Shown here: positions 7,452 to 16,397 of the stretch, one piece after another | Layout of the letters: every line of letters starts with the position of its first letter | Position numbering within the stretch: the stretch's first letter is position 1 | Source of the DNA: Porticoccaceae bacterium UBA1989 | GTDB lineage: Bacteria > Pseudomonadota > Gammaproteobacteria > Pseudomonadales > Porticoccaceae | Direction: 5' to 3' | Assembly: GCA_002335945.1 (NCBI GenBank) | Contig: DDDD01000154.1 | Location: forward strand, 4,696 to 29,028 | DNA length: 24,333 nucleotides | Translations under genes and position numbers: made by a program | The notes under the pieces: model-generated | Databases searched by the model: none | What the model was told of the DNA's origin: nothing | The model's input: only the letters and a program-made list of their open reading frames with translations

Positions 7452-8741
7452 ATGAGTGATAGTGATACCTTAGGCGACGGCGGAAAGTTACTGTTCTGTT
7501 CATTCTGCGGTAAGAACCAAAACGAAGTTCGTCGTTTAATAGCCGGCCCGTCTGTCTATATCTGCGATGAATGTGTCGATCTATGTAACGATATTATTTC
7601 TGAAGAATCTCAGGTCGTTGAGTCTAACAGTAGCCCCGACCGGTTGCCTGTTCCCACCGAGATTAAAGACATCCTCGACGAATATGTGGTTGGCCAAGAA
7701 CGTGCCAAGCGTATTCTTTCTGTGGCTGTATACAACCATTACAAGCGACTTCAGGTCAGTGCCCAAGCTGGTGCCGATAAGCTAGAAGTAGAGCTGGGCA
7801 AGAGTAATATTTTGCTGATCGGCCCTACCGGCAGCGGCAAGACATTATTGGCTGAAACGTTGGCAAGATTGCTCGATGTCCCTTTCACCATCGCTGATGC
7901 CACCACGTTGACCGAAGCCGGTTATGTGGGTGAAGACGTTGAGAACATTATTCAAAAGCTCCTGCAGAAGTGCGACTACGATGTAGACAAGGCCCAGCGC
8001 GGTATTGTTTATATCGATGAGATCGACAAGATTTCACGTAAATCAGATAACCCGTCGATCACGCGCGATGTGTCTGGAGAAGGCGTTCAGCAGGCGCTGT
8101 TGAAGCTTATTGAGGGTACAGTTGCTTCAGTACCACCTCAGGGTGGACGCAAGCATCCTCAGCAAGAATTTCTGCAGGTTGATACCTCGAATATCCTGTT
8201 TGTCTGCGGCGGTGCCTTTGCCGGTTTGGAAAAGGTTATACGAGACCGTTCCGAGAAGGGCGGTATTGGTTTCAGTGCAGAAGTGAACAGTAAAGACAGC
8301 TCAAAATCTATCGGTGAGACATTGTTAGATGTGCAGCCCAGTGATTTGATTGGCTATGGTTTGATTCCAGAATTTATTGGCCGACTGCCTGTCGTAGCAA
8401 CGTTGCAAGAGCTCGACCGCGATGCCCTAGTGAATATCCTTGTTGAGCCTAAGAATGCCCTGTTGAAGCAGTACCAGGCACTGTTTGGCATGGAGGGTGT
8501 TGAGCTGGATCTGCGTGATGATGCGCTGGCGGCGGTTGCCGACAAAGCCATTGAGCGCAAAACTGGTGCTCGTGGACTGCGATCTATCCTAGAAACCATA
8601 TTGCTCGACACCATGTACAAGATTCCCTCGGAACCGGATGTGGTTAAGGTGGTTGTGGATGGCTCGGTCATCAACGGTGAAAATGAACCTCTGCTGGTTT
8701 ACGAGAAACAAGAGAAAAAGCTAGCCTCAGACGAAGGCTAA
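7452..8741 (+). CDS. clpX: ATP-dependent Clp protease ATP-binding subunit ClpX
   Basis: 429 residues, an AAA+ unfoldase that feeds substrates to ClpP. The N-terminal zinc-binding domain has Cys16, Cys19, Cys38 and Cys41. Walker A GPTGSGKT is at 124-131, pore loop GYVG at 157-160, Walker B VYIDE at 186-190, and the second pore loop RKH at 233-235. The ClpP-docking IGF loop (GGIGF) is present. The ATG at 7452 is preceded by AGGAGAAAGAA; the in-frame TTG at 7428 lies upstream of this ribosome binding site and is rejected. A strong intrinsic terminator follows at 8748. Confidence 0.97.
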   Translation: MSDSDTLGDGGKLLFCSFCGKNQNEVRRLIAGPSVYICDECVDLCNDIISEESQVVESNSSPDRLPVPTEIKDILDEYVVGQERAKRILSVAVYNHYKRLQVSAQAGADKLEVELGKSNILLIGPTGSGKTLLAETLARLLDVPFTIADATTLTEAGYVGEDVENIIQKLLQKCDYDVDKAQRGIVYIDEIDKISRKSDNPSITRDVSGEGVQQALLKLIEGTVASVPPQGGRKHPQQEFLQVDTSNILFVCGGAFAGLEKVIRDRSEKGGIGFSAEVNSKDSSKSIGETLLDVQPSDLIGYGLIPEFIGRLPVVATLQELDRDALVNILVEPKNALLKQYQALFGMEGVELDLRDDALAAVADKAIERKTGARGLRSILETILLDTMYKIPSEPDVVKVVVDGSVINGENEPLLVYEKQEKKLASDEG

Positions 8742-8747
8742 ACGAAG

Positions 8748-8770
8748 AAGCGGCGCAAGCCGCTTTTTTT
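8748..8770 (+). terminator. Intrinsic terminator after clpX
   Basis: Stem AAGCGGC / GCCGCTT with a GCAA tetraloop, followed by an uninterrupted T tract. It begins seven bases after the clpX stop codon and separates clpX from the independently transcribed lon. Confidence 0.93.
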
Positions 8771-8798
8771 ATGTACTTTTTTATGCGCTTAGTTAGCA

Positions 8799-8838
8799 CC
8801 TTGAGGTTGTTTTTACTTAGGCTGACCCCAATATAAAA
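8799..8838 (+). promoter_or_regulatory. Candidate lon promoter with heat-shock-like -10
   Basis: CCCCAATAT at 8826-8834 resembles the sigma32 -10 (CCCCATnT) and overlaps TATAAA at 8832-8837, a good sigma70 -10. CCTTGAG at 8799-8805 resembles a heat-shock -35, but the 20-bp gap is longer than usual. lon is a classic heat-shock gene, so the location fits; the match is imperfect. Confidence 0.35.
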
Positions 8839-8912
8839 GACTAACGCGAAAGTCACTGCGTACAATGTTAAACAAGAATACACATTAAAGATAAAGAGAT
8901 ATTGAGGTAATA

Positions 8913-11327
8913 ATGGGTTCCACAGAGATAGATCCAAGCACGATTGTTTATCCACTCCTGCCACTACGTGATGTAGTGGTGTATCCGCATATGGTGGTTC
9001 CCCTGTTCGTCGGTAGAGAGAAATCTATCATAGCCCTCGAGCATGCCATGGAGTCAGATAAACAGGTCGTGCTGGTCGCGCAGAAAACGCCCTCAGAAGA
9101 CAACCCCAGTATTGCCGATATCTACGAAGTAGGTACTCTGGCAACGATCCTGCAGCTGCTTAAACTTCCAGACGGCACACTCAAGGTGCTAGTGGAAGGC
9201 ATTCAGCGCGTGAGCCTGACAGCGCCTGTTGAAGGCGACGCCTTTATGCAGAGCACCGCGGTAGAGCTTGCGGATGGAGAGCTTGATGACCAGGAAGCGG
9301 ATGCCCTGACAAGGTCAACCATCAGCCTGTTTGAGCAGTACGTAAACCTGAGTAAAAAAATTCCCGCCGAGGTCATTACTACGGTCAGCGGTATCGAAGA
9401 TGCCAACCGTTTGGCTGATACCATCGCGTCACATATGACGTTAAATCTCGAGCAAAAGCAGGATGTGCTCGAGATAGCCGATCTTACAGAGCGCTTTGAG
9501 CACCTGATGAGTTTAATGGAATCTGAAATTGATATTTTCCAGATAGAGCAGCGTATTCGTGGTCGTGTTAAACAGCAGATGGAAAAGAGTCAGCGCGAGT
9601 ACTACCTCAACGAACAGATGAAGGCCATCCAGAAAGAACTGGGTGATATCGACGAAGGTGTCTCGGAACTTGATCTACTAGATAAGAAAATTGAACAGGC
9701 CGGCATGCCCAAGGCCGCCTTGGCAAAAGCGCAGTCAGAGCTAGCCAAGCTAAAGATGATGTCGCCAATGTCGGCAGAGGCCTCAGTACTGCGTAACTAT
9801 ATTGATTGCATGATCGGTGTGCCCTGGAAAAACCGCACCCGTGTCAAACATGACCTGATCGAAGCAGAAGCCACGCTTAATCTGGATCATCACGGTCTTG
9901 AAGAGGTGAAGGAGCGAATTCTTGAGTTTTTGGCGGTGCAAAAGCGCGTTAAAAAACTTAAAGGGCCCGTGCTCTGTTTGGTAGGACCTCCCGGCGTGGG
10001 CAAAACCTCCCTCGGTGAATCGATTGCCCGTGCGACCGGTCGTAAGTTTGCGCGCATGAGTTTGGGTGGCGTGCGAGATGAATCGGAAATTCGCGGACAC
10101 CGCAGAACCTATATTGGCTCGCTGCCAGGCAAGATAATTCAAAAGCTGTCGAAGGTTGGCACCAAGAATCCATTATTCCTCCTCGACGAGATCGACAAGA
10201 TGGGTATGGACAGTCGCGGTGACCCAGCCTCAGCGCTGCTGGAAGTGTTAGATCCAGAGCAAAATCATACCTTCAACGATCATTACCTCGAGGTTGATTA
10301 CGATCTTTCCGAAGTAATGTTTATCTGTACCGCCAACTCGATGAATATTCCCGGCCCCTTATTGGATCGTATGGAAGTCATCCGTATTCCCGGATACACC
10401 GAAGATGAAAAGGTACAGATTGCCGAGAAATATTTAGTCCCTAAGCAGCGCAAAGCCAATGGACTTAAAGACCCAGAGCTGGATATTACCGAAGGCGCGC
10501 TGAAAGATGCCATACGCTATTACACCAGAGAAGCCGGTGTAAGGGGTTTAGAGCGAGATATTGCCAAGATATGCCGCAAGACCGTAACCAAGCATGTGCG
10601 CGCAGACAAGCGCTCTCATGACGTGGTTGGGGTAGAGCAGCTGGAAGATATGCTTGGCGTGCGTCGATTCGACTATGGTCGTGCCGAAGCAGAAAACCAG
10701 ATTGGACAGGTAACAGGCCTAGCCTGGACCCAGGTCGGTGGTGAACTGTTGACCATTGAAGCCTCGGCGATCCCAGGTAAAGGCAAAGTCATTAAAACCG
10801 GATCACTGGGCGATGTGATGCAAGAGTCAATTCAGGCGGCATTAACAGTCGTGCGCAGTCGAGCCATGGCGCTGGGCATTCGCAAAGACTTTTACTACGA
10901 AAACGACCTGCATATTCATGTGCCCGAAGGCGCAACCCCGAAAGACGGGCCTTCGGCGGGTGTAGGCATGTGCACAACATTGGTGTCGGTTTTAACCGGT
11001 ATCCCAGTGCGCGCAGATGTTGCCATGACCGGAGAAATTACCCTTCGCGGAGAGGTGTTAAAGATCGGTGGGCTCAAAGAAAAGCTCCTAGCGGCGCACC
11101 GTGGAGGCATTACTACCGTTATCATCCCTCACGATAATGCGAGCGATTTGAAAGAGATACCGGACAACATTAAAGCAGACCTTGAGATATGTCCGGTGAA
11201 GTGGATCGACGAGGTGCTGGACATTGCTCTGCAAGATAAGCCCACACCCTTTACTGAAGAAGAATTCAATCGCGCTACTGGTTCTGAGAAGAATGCAGGG
11301 GCCAGCGCCTCTGCTAGCACGCACTGA
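8913..11327 (+). CDS. lon: ATP-dependent protease La (Lon)
   Basis: 804 residues, a family-typical length. Lon is a cytoplasmic AAA+ serine protease that degrades misfolded and regulatory proteins. The N-terminal substrate-binding domain (PLLPLRDVVVYPHMVVPLFVGR) is followed by a coiled-coil region, Walker A GPPGVGKT at 358-365, Walker B LFLLDE at 421-426, and the protease domain with the Ser-Lys dyad Ser681 (in KDGPSAG) and Lys724 (in GLKEKLLAA). The start has GAGG upstream. It has its own promoter region after the clpX terminator; no clear terminator separates it from hupB, whose promoter lies 35 bp downstream of the lon stop. Confidence 0.97.
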   Translation: MGSTEIDPSTIVYPLLPLRDVVVYPHMVVPLFVGREKSIIALEHAMESDKQVVLVAQKTPSEDNPSIADIYEVGTLATILQLLKLPDGTLKVLVEGIQRVSLTAPVEGDAFMQSTAVELADGELDDQEADALTRSTISLFEQYVNLSKKIPAEVITTVSGIEDANRLADTIASHMTLNLEQKQDVLEIADLTERFEHLMSLMESEIDIFQIEQRIRGRVKQQMEKSQREYYLNEQMKAIQKELGDIDEGVSELDLLDKKIEQAGMPKAALAKAQSELAKLKMMSPMSAEASVLRNYIDCMIGVPWKNRTRVKHDLIEAEATLNLDHHGLEEVKERILEFLAVQKRVKKLKGPVLCLVGPPGVGKTSLGESIARATGRKFARMSLGGVRDESEIRGHRRTYIGSLPGKIIQKLSKVGTKNPLFLLDEIDKMGMDSRGDPASALLEVLDPEQNHTFNDHYLEVDYDLSEVMFICTANSMNIPGPLLDRMEVIRIPGYTEDEKVQIAEKYLVPKQRKANGLKDPELDITEGALKDAIRYYTREAGVRGLERDIAKICRKTVTKHVRADKRSHDVVGVEQLEDMLGVRRFDYGRAEAENQIGQVTGLAWTQVGGELLTIEASAIPGKGKVIKTGSLGDVMQESIQAALTVVRSRAMALGIRKDFYYENDLHIHVPEGATPKDGPSAGVGMCTTLVSVLTGIPVRADVAMTGEITLRGEVLKIGGLKEKLLAAHRGGITTVIIPHDNASDLKEIPDNIKADLEICPVKWIDEVLDIALQDKPTPFTEEEFNRATGSEKNAGASASASTH

Positions 11328-11361
11328 TCTGCAACTAATTTTGCTAAATTCAAAAGTATGC

Positions 11362-11391
11362 TTGACCCAGCGTGGTGCTAGTTGGTATAAA
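11362..11391 (+). promoter_or_regulatory. Predicted sigma70 promoter of hupB
   Basis: TTGACC at 11362-11367 and TATAAA at 11386-11391, separated by 18 bp, each matching five of six consensus positions. A start near 11398 would give a leader of about 100 nt before the hupB GTG. Confidence 0.6.
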
Positions 11392-11496
11392 GTTGGCCTA
11401 GAAGGCGCATTGGCTCGGGATTCTGAGCATTGTGAAGCTATGAAAGCGCACTTCTATTTTGCCAGAATCAACCAATTCCAATAAAAGGGGAATACC

Positions 11497-11769
11497 GTGA
11501 ATAAATCTGAACTAATCGACGCAATCGCTGCTGGTGCAGACATCTCTAAAGCTTCTGCAGGACGTGCACTGGATTCCGCTCTAGATGCAGTAACAGGCGC
11601 ATTGAAAAATGGCGACCAAGTTTCTTTGGTAGGCTTCGGTACTTATTCTGTGAAGCATCGTGCAGCTCGCGCTGGTCGTAACCCACAGACTGGTGCTGAG
11701 ATCCAAATTAAAGCGGCTAACGTGCCTAGCTTTAAAGCCGGTAAAGCTCTGAAAGACGCAGTAAACTAA
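11497..11769 (+). CDS. hupB: DNA-binding protein HU-beta
   Basis: 90 residues, the standard HU length. HU bends and compacts DNA in the nucleoid. The sequence begins MNKSELIDAIAAGADISKA, and the beta-arm region GRNPQTGAEIQIKAANVPSFKAGKALKDAV is diagnostic. Translation starts at GTG with AAAAGGGG six bases upstream. The position directly after lon matches the gammaproteobacterial lon–hupB–ppiD order and supports HU-beta rather than HU-alpha. It is a single-gene unit with its own promoter and terminator. Confidence 0.96.
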   Translation: MNKSELIDAIAAGADISKASAGRALDSALDAVTGALKNGDQVSLVGFGTYSVKHRAARAGRNPQTGAEIQIKAANVPSFKAGKALKDAVN

Positions 11770-11815
11770 GTAACTCTCTGGGAACTCCGCTTTAACAGCG
11801 AAGACCTCAGGCTAG

Positions 11816-11844
11816 AAGGCGCATCCTCGATGCGCCTTTTTTTT
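11816..11844 (+). terminator. Intrinsic terminator after hupB
   Basis: A perfect 10-bp stem AAGGCGCATC / GATGCGCCTT with a three-base loop, running into eight T. It lies 47 bp past the hupB stop and 20 bp before the ppiD start. Confidence 0.93.
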
Positions 11845-11863
11845 AATTTATAGGTACAGATAC

Positions 11864-13717
11864 ATGTTGGATAATTTTAGAAATAACATGCGTGGTATAG
11901 CCACGGTTATTGTGATTTTTATTGGCGGCATATTTGCCTTCTCAGGTACTGGGTCATTGTTCCTATCTGGTGCAGGTGCTGAAACTGAGCTTGTTGTTAA
12001 TGATGAGCAGGTCAGTGCACTGCGTATTCAGCAGGCGATCAGTGTCGAGAAAAGACGTATTCTTAGCGAAAACGAAGGCTTGGATCCCGCCTTGGTTGAC
12101 GACGAATTGATCCGTCCCGGCGTACTACAGCAAATGATTGGCCGCAAAGTGATTGCACAGTCGGCTGCAGATCAGGCCATGGGTATATCCACAAAGACGG
12201 TGAGCAAATTACTCATCGACACGCCGAGTTTTCAAACTGACGGCCGCTTTGACCAGGATGTTTTTCAGTATGCGATCCGCCAGCAGGGTTATACCAGCGC
12301 CACATTTATCGACATGATTAAAGAAGACTTGCTGATTCAGCAGGTTGTGCAGGGTGTTGCCATTACCAACTTTGTGACTGAGACCGAACTCGCTGCATTG
12401 GCAGGTCTTACCGAGCAAATGCGTGACTATTACTACCTTACACTGCCCATCGCGCCAATTATGTATGCAGTGGAATTAAGCGAAGAGCAGGTTAGTGCCT
12501 ATTACGAGCTCAACAAAGAGCAGTACCAGACCGACGACCAGGTGGTTATTGATTATATAGAACTCAATGCAGCGCAGCTCACCGAGGGCAAGTCAGTCAG
12601 TCCAGAGCAAATTCAAGCGCGATTCGATCAGGAAGCTGAGTCCGCAGACACCGCCGTATCACGTCAGGCAGCACATATATTATTGTCTGAGCCAAGTGCA
12701 GAGCTGCTGATAGAGATTCAGGCTAAGTTAGATGCAGGGGACGACTTTGCCGCGTTGGCAACAGAGTATTCTGAAGATTTTGGTGCTGCTGACACTGGCG
12801 GCGATCTCGGTTACACCACCGGTGATACATTCCCTGAACCCTTTGAAGCGGCGCTAGCGAAGCTTGAAGTAGGCCAGGTATCCACCGCGGTAGACACCGA
12901 TGCAGGCACACATTTTATTAAGTTGCTGGATATTCAGGAACAGACGTTCGAACTGGCCGCAGAATCGGCACGTATTGAACAGGAGCTGCTCACAGAGTTG
13001 ACGGCGAATGCTCTGATCGAAAAACTCGAAATGCTTAAAGAGCTTAGCTTTAATGCAGAGTCTCTGGCTGCTGTCGCTGAAGACCTAGAGCTTACAGCTC
13101 AAACCTCGAGTGCGTTTTCTCGTGCTGGTGGGGAAGGCGTTGCCTCTTATCCTGCCGTGGTTAAAGCCGCGTTTAGTTCAGAAGTCGTGGATGATAAATA
13201 TGCCAGCGAAGTGCTGGAACTGGGCAATGACCGCTATATGGTGATCAAGCTCAATGAAAGTATCCCGGCACGGCAAAAAGAGTTGGTTGAGGTGCGTGAC
13301 ACTGTGACTAGGTCACTTAAAGCAACGATTGCACAGCAGGCCATTGCGCAGCAGGGTGCTGCCCTGTTAGCGTCCGTCGAAGCAGGCGAAAGCGTTGAGA
13401 CTGTGGCCAAGGCCAATGCCCTAGACTGGCAGGTTGTGCTGGATGTTAAGCGCAATGGTGGCGGTGTTAACCCTGAAATATTGAATGCGGTCTTCCAGAT
13501 GCAGTCGCCAGTAGACACAGCGGTGACAGAAGGCTTCTATATGCGCAACGGAGACTATGTTGTCGCCTCGTTGATAGAAGTAACTCAGGGTGATGTTACC
13601 AAGTTGAGCGGCCAGCAAAAGGCCAGCCTGATCTATGCAACGAGCTCAATTAACGGCAGTCGAGAGATTCAGGCGTATCAATCCAGCCTAGTGTCTGGCG
13701 CCGATATAAAGCAGTAA
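11864..13717 (+). CDS. ppiD: Peptidyl-prolyl cis-trans isomerase D (periplasmic membrane-anchored chaperone)
   Basis: 617 residues, near the E. coli length of 623. PpiD is anchored in the inner membrane near the Sec translocon and helps proteins emerging into the periplasm. The N-terminus has a short cytoplasmic segment (MLDNFRNNMRG) and one transmembrane helix at about 11-29, then a SurA_N-like chaperone region. A single parvulin domain spans about 267-356 (AAHILLSEPS ... FSEDFGAADTGGDLGY-type core ... HFIKLLD), and a helical C-terminal region follows. The start has only a weak ribosome binding site. The gene follows hupB, as is usual in this class, and ends at a strong terminator. Confidence 0.94.
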   Translation: MLDNFRNNMRGIATVIVIFIGGIFAFSGTGSLFLSGAGAETELVVNDEQVSALRIQQAISVEKRRILSENEGLDPALVDDELIRPGVLQQMIGRKVIAQSAADQAMGISTKTVSKLLIDTPSFQTDGRFDQDVFQYAIRQQGYTSATFIDMIKEDLLIQQVVQGVAITNFVTETELAALAGLTEQMRDYYYLTLPIAPIMYAVELSEEQVSAYYELNKEQYQTDDQVVIDYIELNAAQLTEGKSVSPEQIQARFDQEAESADTAVSRQAAHILLSEPSAELLIEIQAKLDAGDDFAALATEYSEDFGAADTGGDLGYTTGDTFPEPFEAALAKLEVGQVSTAVDTDAGTHFIKLLDIQEQTFELAAESARIEQELLTELTANALIEKLEMLKELSFNAESLAAVAEDLELTAQTSSAFSRAGGEGVASYPAVVKAAFSSEVVDDKYASEVLELGNDRYMVIKLNESIPARQKELVEVRDTVTRSLKATIAQQAIAQQGAALLASVEAGESVETVAKANALDWQVVLDVKRNGGGVNPEILNAVFQMQSPVDTAVTEGFYMRNGDYVVASLIEVTQGDVTKLSGQQKASLIYATSSINGSREIQAYQSSLVSGADIKQ

Positions 13718-13722
13718 GAATT

Positions 13723-13768
13723 GCAGACAATAAAAAGCCGGGCTCAGGCCCGGCTTTTTATTGTCTGC
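13723..13768. terminator. Bidirectional terminator with perfect 21-bp inverted repeat
   Basis: Arms 13723-13743 and 13748-13768 are exactly complementary around a TCAG loop. The GC-rich core AGCCGGGC / GCCCGGCT is flanked by A and T runs, which work as a U tract in either direction. It sits between convergent ppiD and the transglycosylase gene and probably ends both transcripts. Confidence 0.93.
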
Positions 13769-13806
13769 TGTTTAGCTATTTGATGGCTAGAGTGTAAGGC
13801 TACTAA

Positions 13807-15402
13807 CTAAATGCGCAACGCATTAATAAACAGAGTCAGTCGTTGACCGGGCTGCAAAAATTCATTGCGGCTGATCTTATTCCAGCGCGTGATATCACGA
13901 ATCGTTAAATCAAACTTCTCTGCGATAAGGTACAGGGAATCACCACGCCTAACTTTGTAGGATAGCTTGCGTAGATTCTCTGGAATAGGACTGCCAGCGC
14001 TATTGTTAACGCGAAGTTGCTGACCAATCTGCAGTACATCTGTCTTAAGACCGTTGACGCGCCTTATGTCCGCGATAGAGGTCTTGTACTGGCTGGCAAT
14101 GCCAGACAGGGAATCGCCACGCCTAACGCTGTAACGAGCGCTCTGAAGAACCTTAGCCCCGCTGGTAGTCACTGTGTCGCCGGAATGGGGTATTAGCAGT
14201 ACCTGACCAATTTTTAAGCGATCTGAACTCAGGCTATTCCGACTCTTAAGCCATTGGGTAGGTACACGGAAGCGCTGGGCGATCTGCGACAGGCTATCAC
14301 CGCTCATCACCAGGTATTCAGTATGGGGAACCCAGGTTTTTGGGTCCGTTGTCGCGAGTAACTGGCGCAGTGGTTCTGCAGTACCCATGGGCAGTAATAG
14401 CGAGTGTTTGCCCTTAGGCGGCGTGATAGAACGGCGATAAGCCGGATTTAGTCGAGTGAAGGCTGTGCCTTCAACGCCGGTGATCTCAATGACCTTATTG
14501 AGGTCCATCTGGGATTCAATTTCTACGACTTCAAAATAGGGCTCATCGGCAATAAAGGGCAGTTCAATAGAATATTTTTCTGGATCTTCAATCAGCGTGG
14601 CTAATGCCAGCAGCTGAGGCACATAGTTTCTGGTTTCTCTGGGTAGCTTGATTGACCAAAAGTCAGCCTTCTTGCCCAATTTAATGTTGCGGCGGATCGA
14701 TTTACGAACATTGCCCTCACCAGAGTTATAGGCGGCAAGTGCCAACAGCCAGTCATTATCAAAGCGCTTGTGAAGATACTGAAGGTATCTAACCGCTGCT
14801 TGGGTTGAATAGATGACATCCCGACGTCCGTCATACCAGCGATCACGCCTGAGACCAAAGGCCTTTGCCGTAGAGGGAATAAACTGCCAGAGACCCACCG
14901 CATGGCTGTGGCTGTAGGCCAGGGGGTCATAGGTGCTCTCTACGATAGGCAGCAGAGCCAACTCCAAGGGCAGGCCGGCTTTCTCAAGCTCGTCAGTAAC
15001 ATAAAAGATAAACGGCTCAGCGCGGTTAAAGACTGTCGCTAAATAGCTAGGGTTGCGCAGGTACCAGTCACGCTGCTTCAAAACACTGGCGGGAAGAATC
15101 TCTGGGGTTAAATCATGGCCGCTACGAATACGCTCCCACAGATCATGCTTCTTAGCCGGAGCCGCTTCAGTGACAGGGACAGCGCCATTGGCACCAATAA
15201 GAATGCCATCAGCCCTAACAAGAGCTCCATTAAGAGCACCATCAGCCCCCAAAGGAGTTCCCTCAGTTAATTGTGCCTGAGATACATCTTCAGCAAGTGG
15301 CTGATCAGCAGACTCTGTCGGCGCTAATGCACAGCCACCCAGCAAAAGGCTGGCAAACATGAATTTTAAAGATAGGGCGATAAGCTTGTGTTCAGACTGC
15401 AC
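13807..15402 (-). CDS. mltD: Membrane-bound lytic murein transglycosylase D with three LysM domains
   Basis: 531 residues. The enzyme cleaves peptidoglycan glycan strands to form 1,6-anhydro ends and acts at the outer membrane. Lipobox LGGC places the lipidated Cys at 24. A flexible linker with a small Gly-Ala-Asp repeat (about 51-74) leads to the SLT catalytic domain, with catalytic Glu155 in PIVESTYDP and supporting motifs AVGLWQFIP and LALAAYNSGEGNV. Three LysM peptidoglycan-binding repeats lie at about 362-405, 423-466 and 481-525 (each with RRGDSL or SGDSL). The start is GTG at 15402; the only nearby in-frame ATG would leave too short a signal peptide. In E. coli the neighbour is gloB; here the divergent methyltransferase follows directly. 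Confidence 0.93.
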   Translation of the reverse strand: MQSEHKLIALSLKFMFASLLLGGCALAPTESADQPLAEDVSQAQLTEGTPLGADGALNGALVRADGILIGANGAVPVTEAAPAKKHDLWERIRSGHDLTPEILPASVLKQRDWYLRNPSYLATVFNRAEPFIFYVTDELEKAGLPLELALLPIVESTYDPLAYSHSHAVGLWQFIPSTAKAFGLRRDRWYDGRRDVIYSTQAAVRYLQYLHKRFDNDWLLALAAYNSGEGNVRKSIRRNIKLGKKADFWSIKLPRETRNYVPQLLALATLIEDPEKYSIELPFIADEPYFEVVEIESQMDLNKVIEITGVEGTAFTRLNPAYRRSITPPKGKHSLLLPMGTAEPLRQLLATTDPKTWVPHTEYLVMSGDSLSQIAQRFRVPTQWLKSRNSLSSDRLKIGQVLLIPHSGDTVTTSGAKVLQSARYSVRRGDSLSGIASQYKTSIADIRRVNGLKTDVLQIGQQLRVNNSAGSPIPENLRKLSYKVRRGDSLYLIAEKFDLTIRDITRWNKISRNEFLQPGQRLTLFINALRI

Positions 15403-15492
15403 AGATTGAACTCATTCTAGTTATTAATTTCGCGCGGATTGTAGCGACCACAGCGCGATTAGACAAACCGCTGATGGTTATTAGTTATCAGA

Positions 15493-15521
15493 TTTCAAAT
15501 AATCCTCAACTACTCCATAAT
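15493..15521 (+). promoter_or_regulatory. Candidate promoter for the methyltransferase–rnhA–dnaQ–hrpA run
   Basis: TTCAAA at 15493-15498 and CATAAT at 15516-15521 are separated by 17 bp, in the divergent gap between mltD and the methyltransferase gene. A start near 15528 would leave a leader of about 40 nt. The match is moderate. Confidence 0.4.
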
Positions 15522-15566
15522 AGGCGCTACTTTTAACGACAAGCCCAACTAGCACACAGCAAGCCT

Positions 15567-16397
15567 ATGTCATTACAGTTTCTTCGAGAACGCAGTAAAA
15601 AAGTCTTAGATCGCCTCAAAGTGGCTGACCTCGGCTCGGTTGCAGATGAGCTAGAGGCCTGGCGTCAGACAGATTTCGCTCGTTACCTAAGCCTCCATGA
15701 GCATCGTGTTTTAGCCGAAAAGTACAGTCAGTTACCTGGCTACCGCCTAATGCATCTCGGACTCGGGCCAGACAAGCAGTCCCTCGATTGCTTTAGTCAG
15801 CTGCACCGCTTCTCGCTCCATGCGGCGGCTTCTCCTCAGGCTTCGGCCATCAGTAACTACGCAGAGCTGCCACTGCCGGCAGATACTGTTGATGTGGCGC
15901 TACTGCAGCATGCGGTTGAATTCTCGGTCTCGCCCAAGGCCGTACTTGCAGAAGTGAGCAGGGTAGTTGCGCCGGGCGGACATCTTCTGCTCTGCCTCTT
16001 TAATCCCTATGGCCCTCATGGCGTTCTCAAATTCCCGATGCAGCTACTGTCCGGTCAGCCTCAGTACGGTTTCCACAATTTACGCAAAGGGCGGGTGATT
16101 GATTGGCTGTCCCTACTCAACTTTCAGGTATTAGAGATAGATCATGGTGCCTACAATCTGCCGCTCAATCGTCCCCAGTGGATTGAGCAGGATTCGGTCT
16201 GGGAAAAAATCGGCCAAAAGGTTCGCTTTCCCCTAGGTAACTTCTATATGATTCACGCGGTTAAGCGAGTGGCTCGCGGCATTAGCACTGGCGCTATTTG
16301 GCGTCCAGCGGCTACGACTAATAGTCATCGCATGAGCGCCCAGCAAGACGTGACTCAGGTGCAAAAAAAACATAAATCCCCACAGGAAACATTATGA
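15567..16397 (+). CDS. Class I SAM-dependent methyltransferase (YafS-like)
   Basis: 276 residues. The SAM-binding region is divergent: MHLGLGPD takes the place of the glycine-rich motif I (about 67-74), followed by LPLPADTVDVALLQHAVEFS and a typical VVAPGGHLLLCLFNP post-motif strand. The position directly before rnhA, which it overlaps by four bases (ATGA), is where E. coli carries yafS and pseudomonads a related methyltransferase, so orthology is likely. The substrate is not known to me. The C-terminal 40 residues are polar, Gln/Lys/Ser-rich and probably disordered. No clear ribosome binding site precedes the ATG. Confidence 0.85.
   Translation: MSLQFLRERSKKVLDRLKVADLGSVADELEAWRQTDFARYLSLHEHRVLAEKYSQLPGYRLMHLGLGPDKQSLDCFSQLHRFSLHAAASPQASAISNYAELPLPADTVDVALLQHAVEFSVSPKAVLAEVSRVVAPGGHLLLCLFNPYGPHGVLKFPMQLLSGQPQYGFHNLRKGRVIDWLSLLNFQVLEIDHGAYNLPLNRPQWIEQDSVWEKIGQKVRFPLGNFYMIHAVKRVARGISTGAIWRPAATTNSHRMSAQQDVTQVQKKHKSPQETL

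Noticed and set aside
11224..11484. 86-codon plus-strand frame between lon and hupB
   Set aside because: It overlaps the lon end in another frame and spans the hupB promoter and leader; no start signal or protein-like composition.
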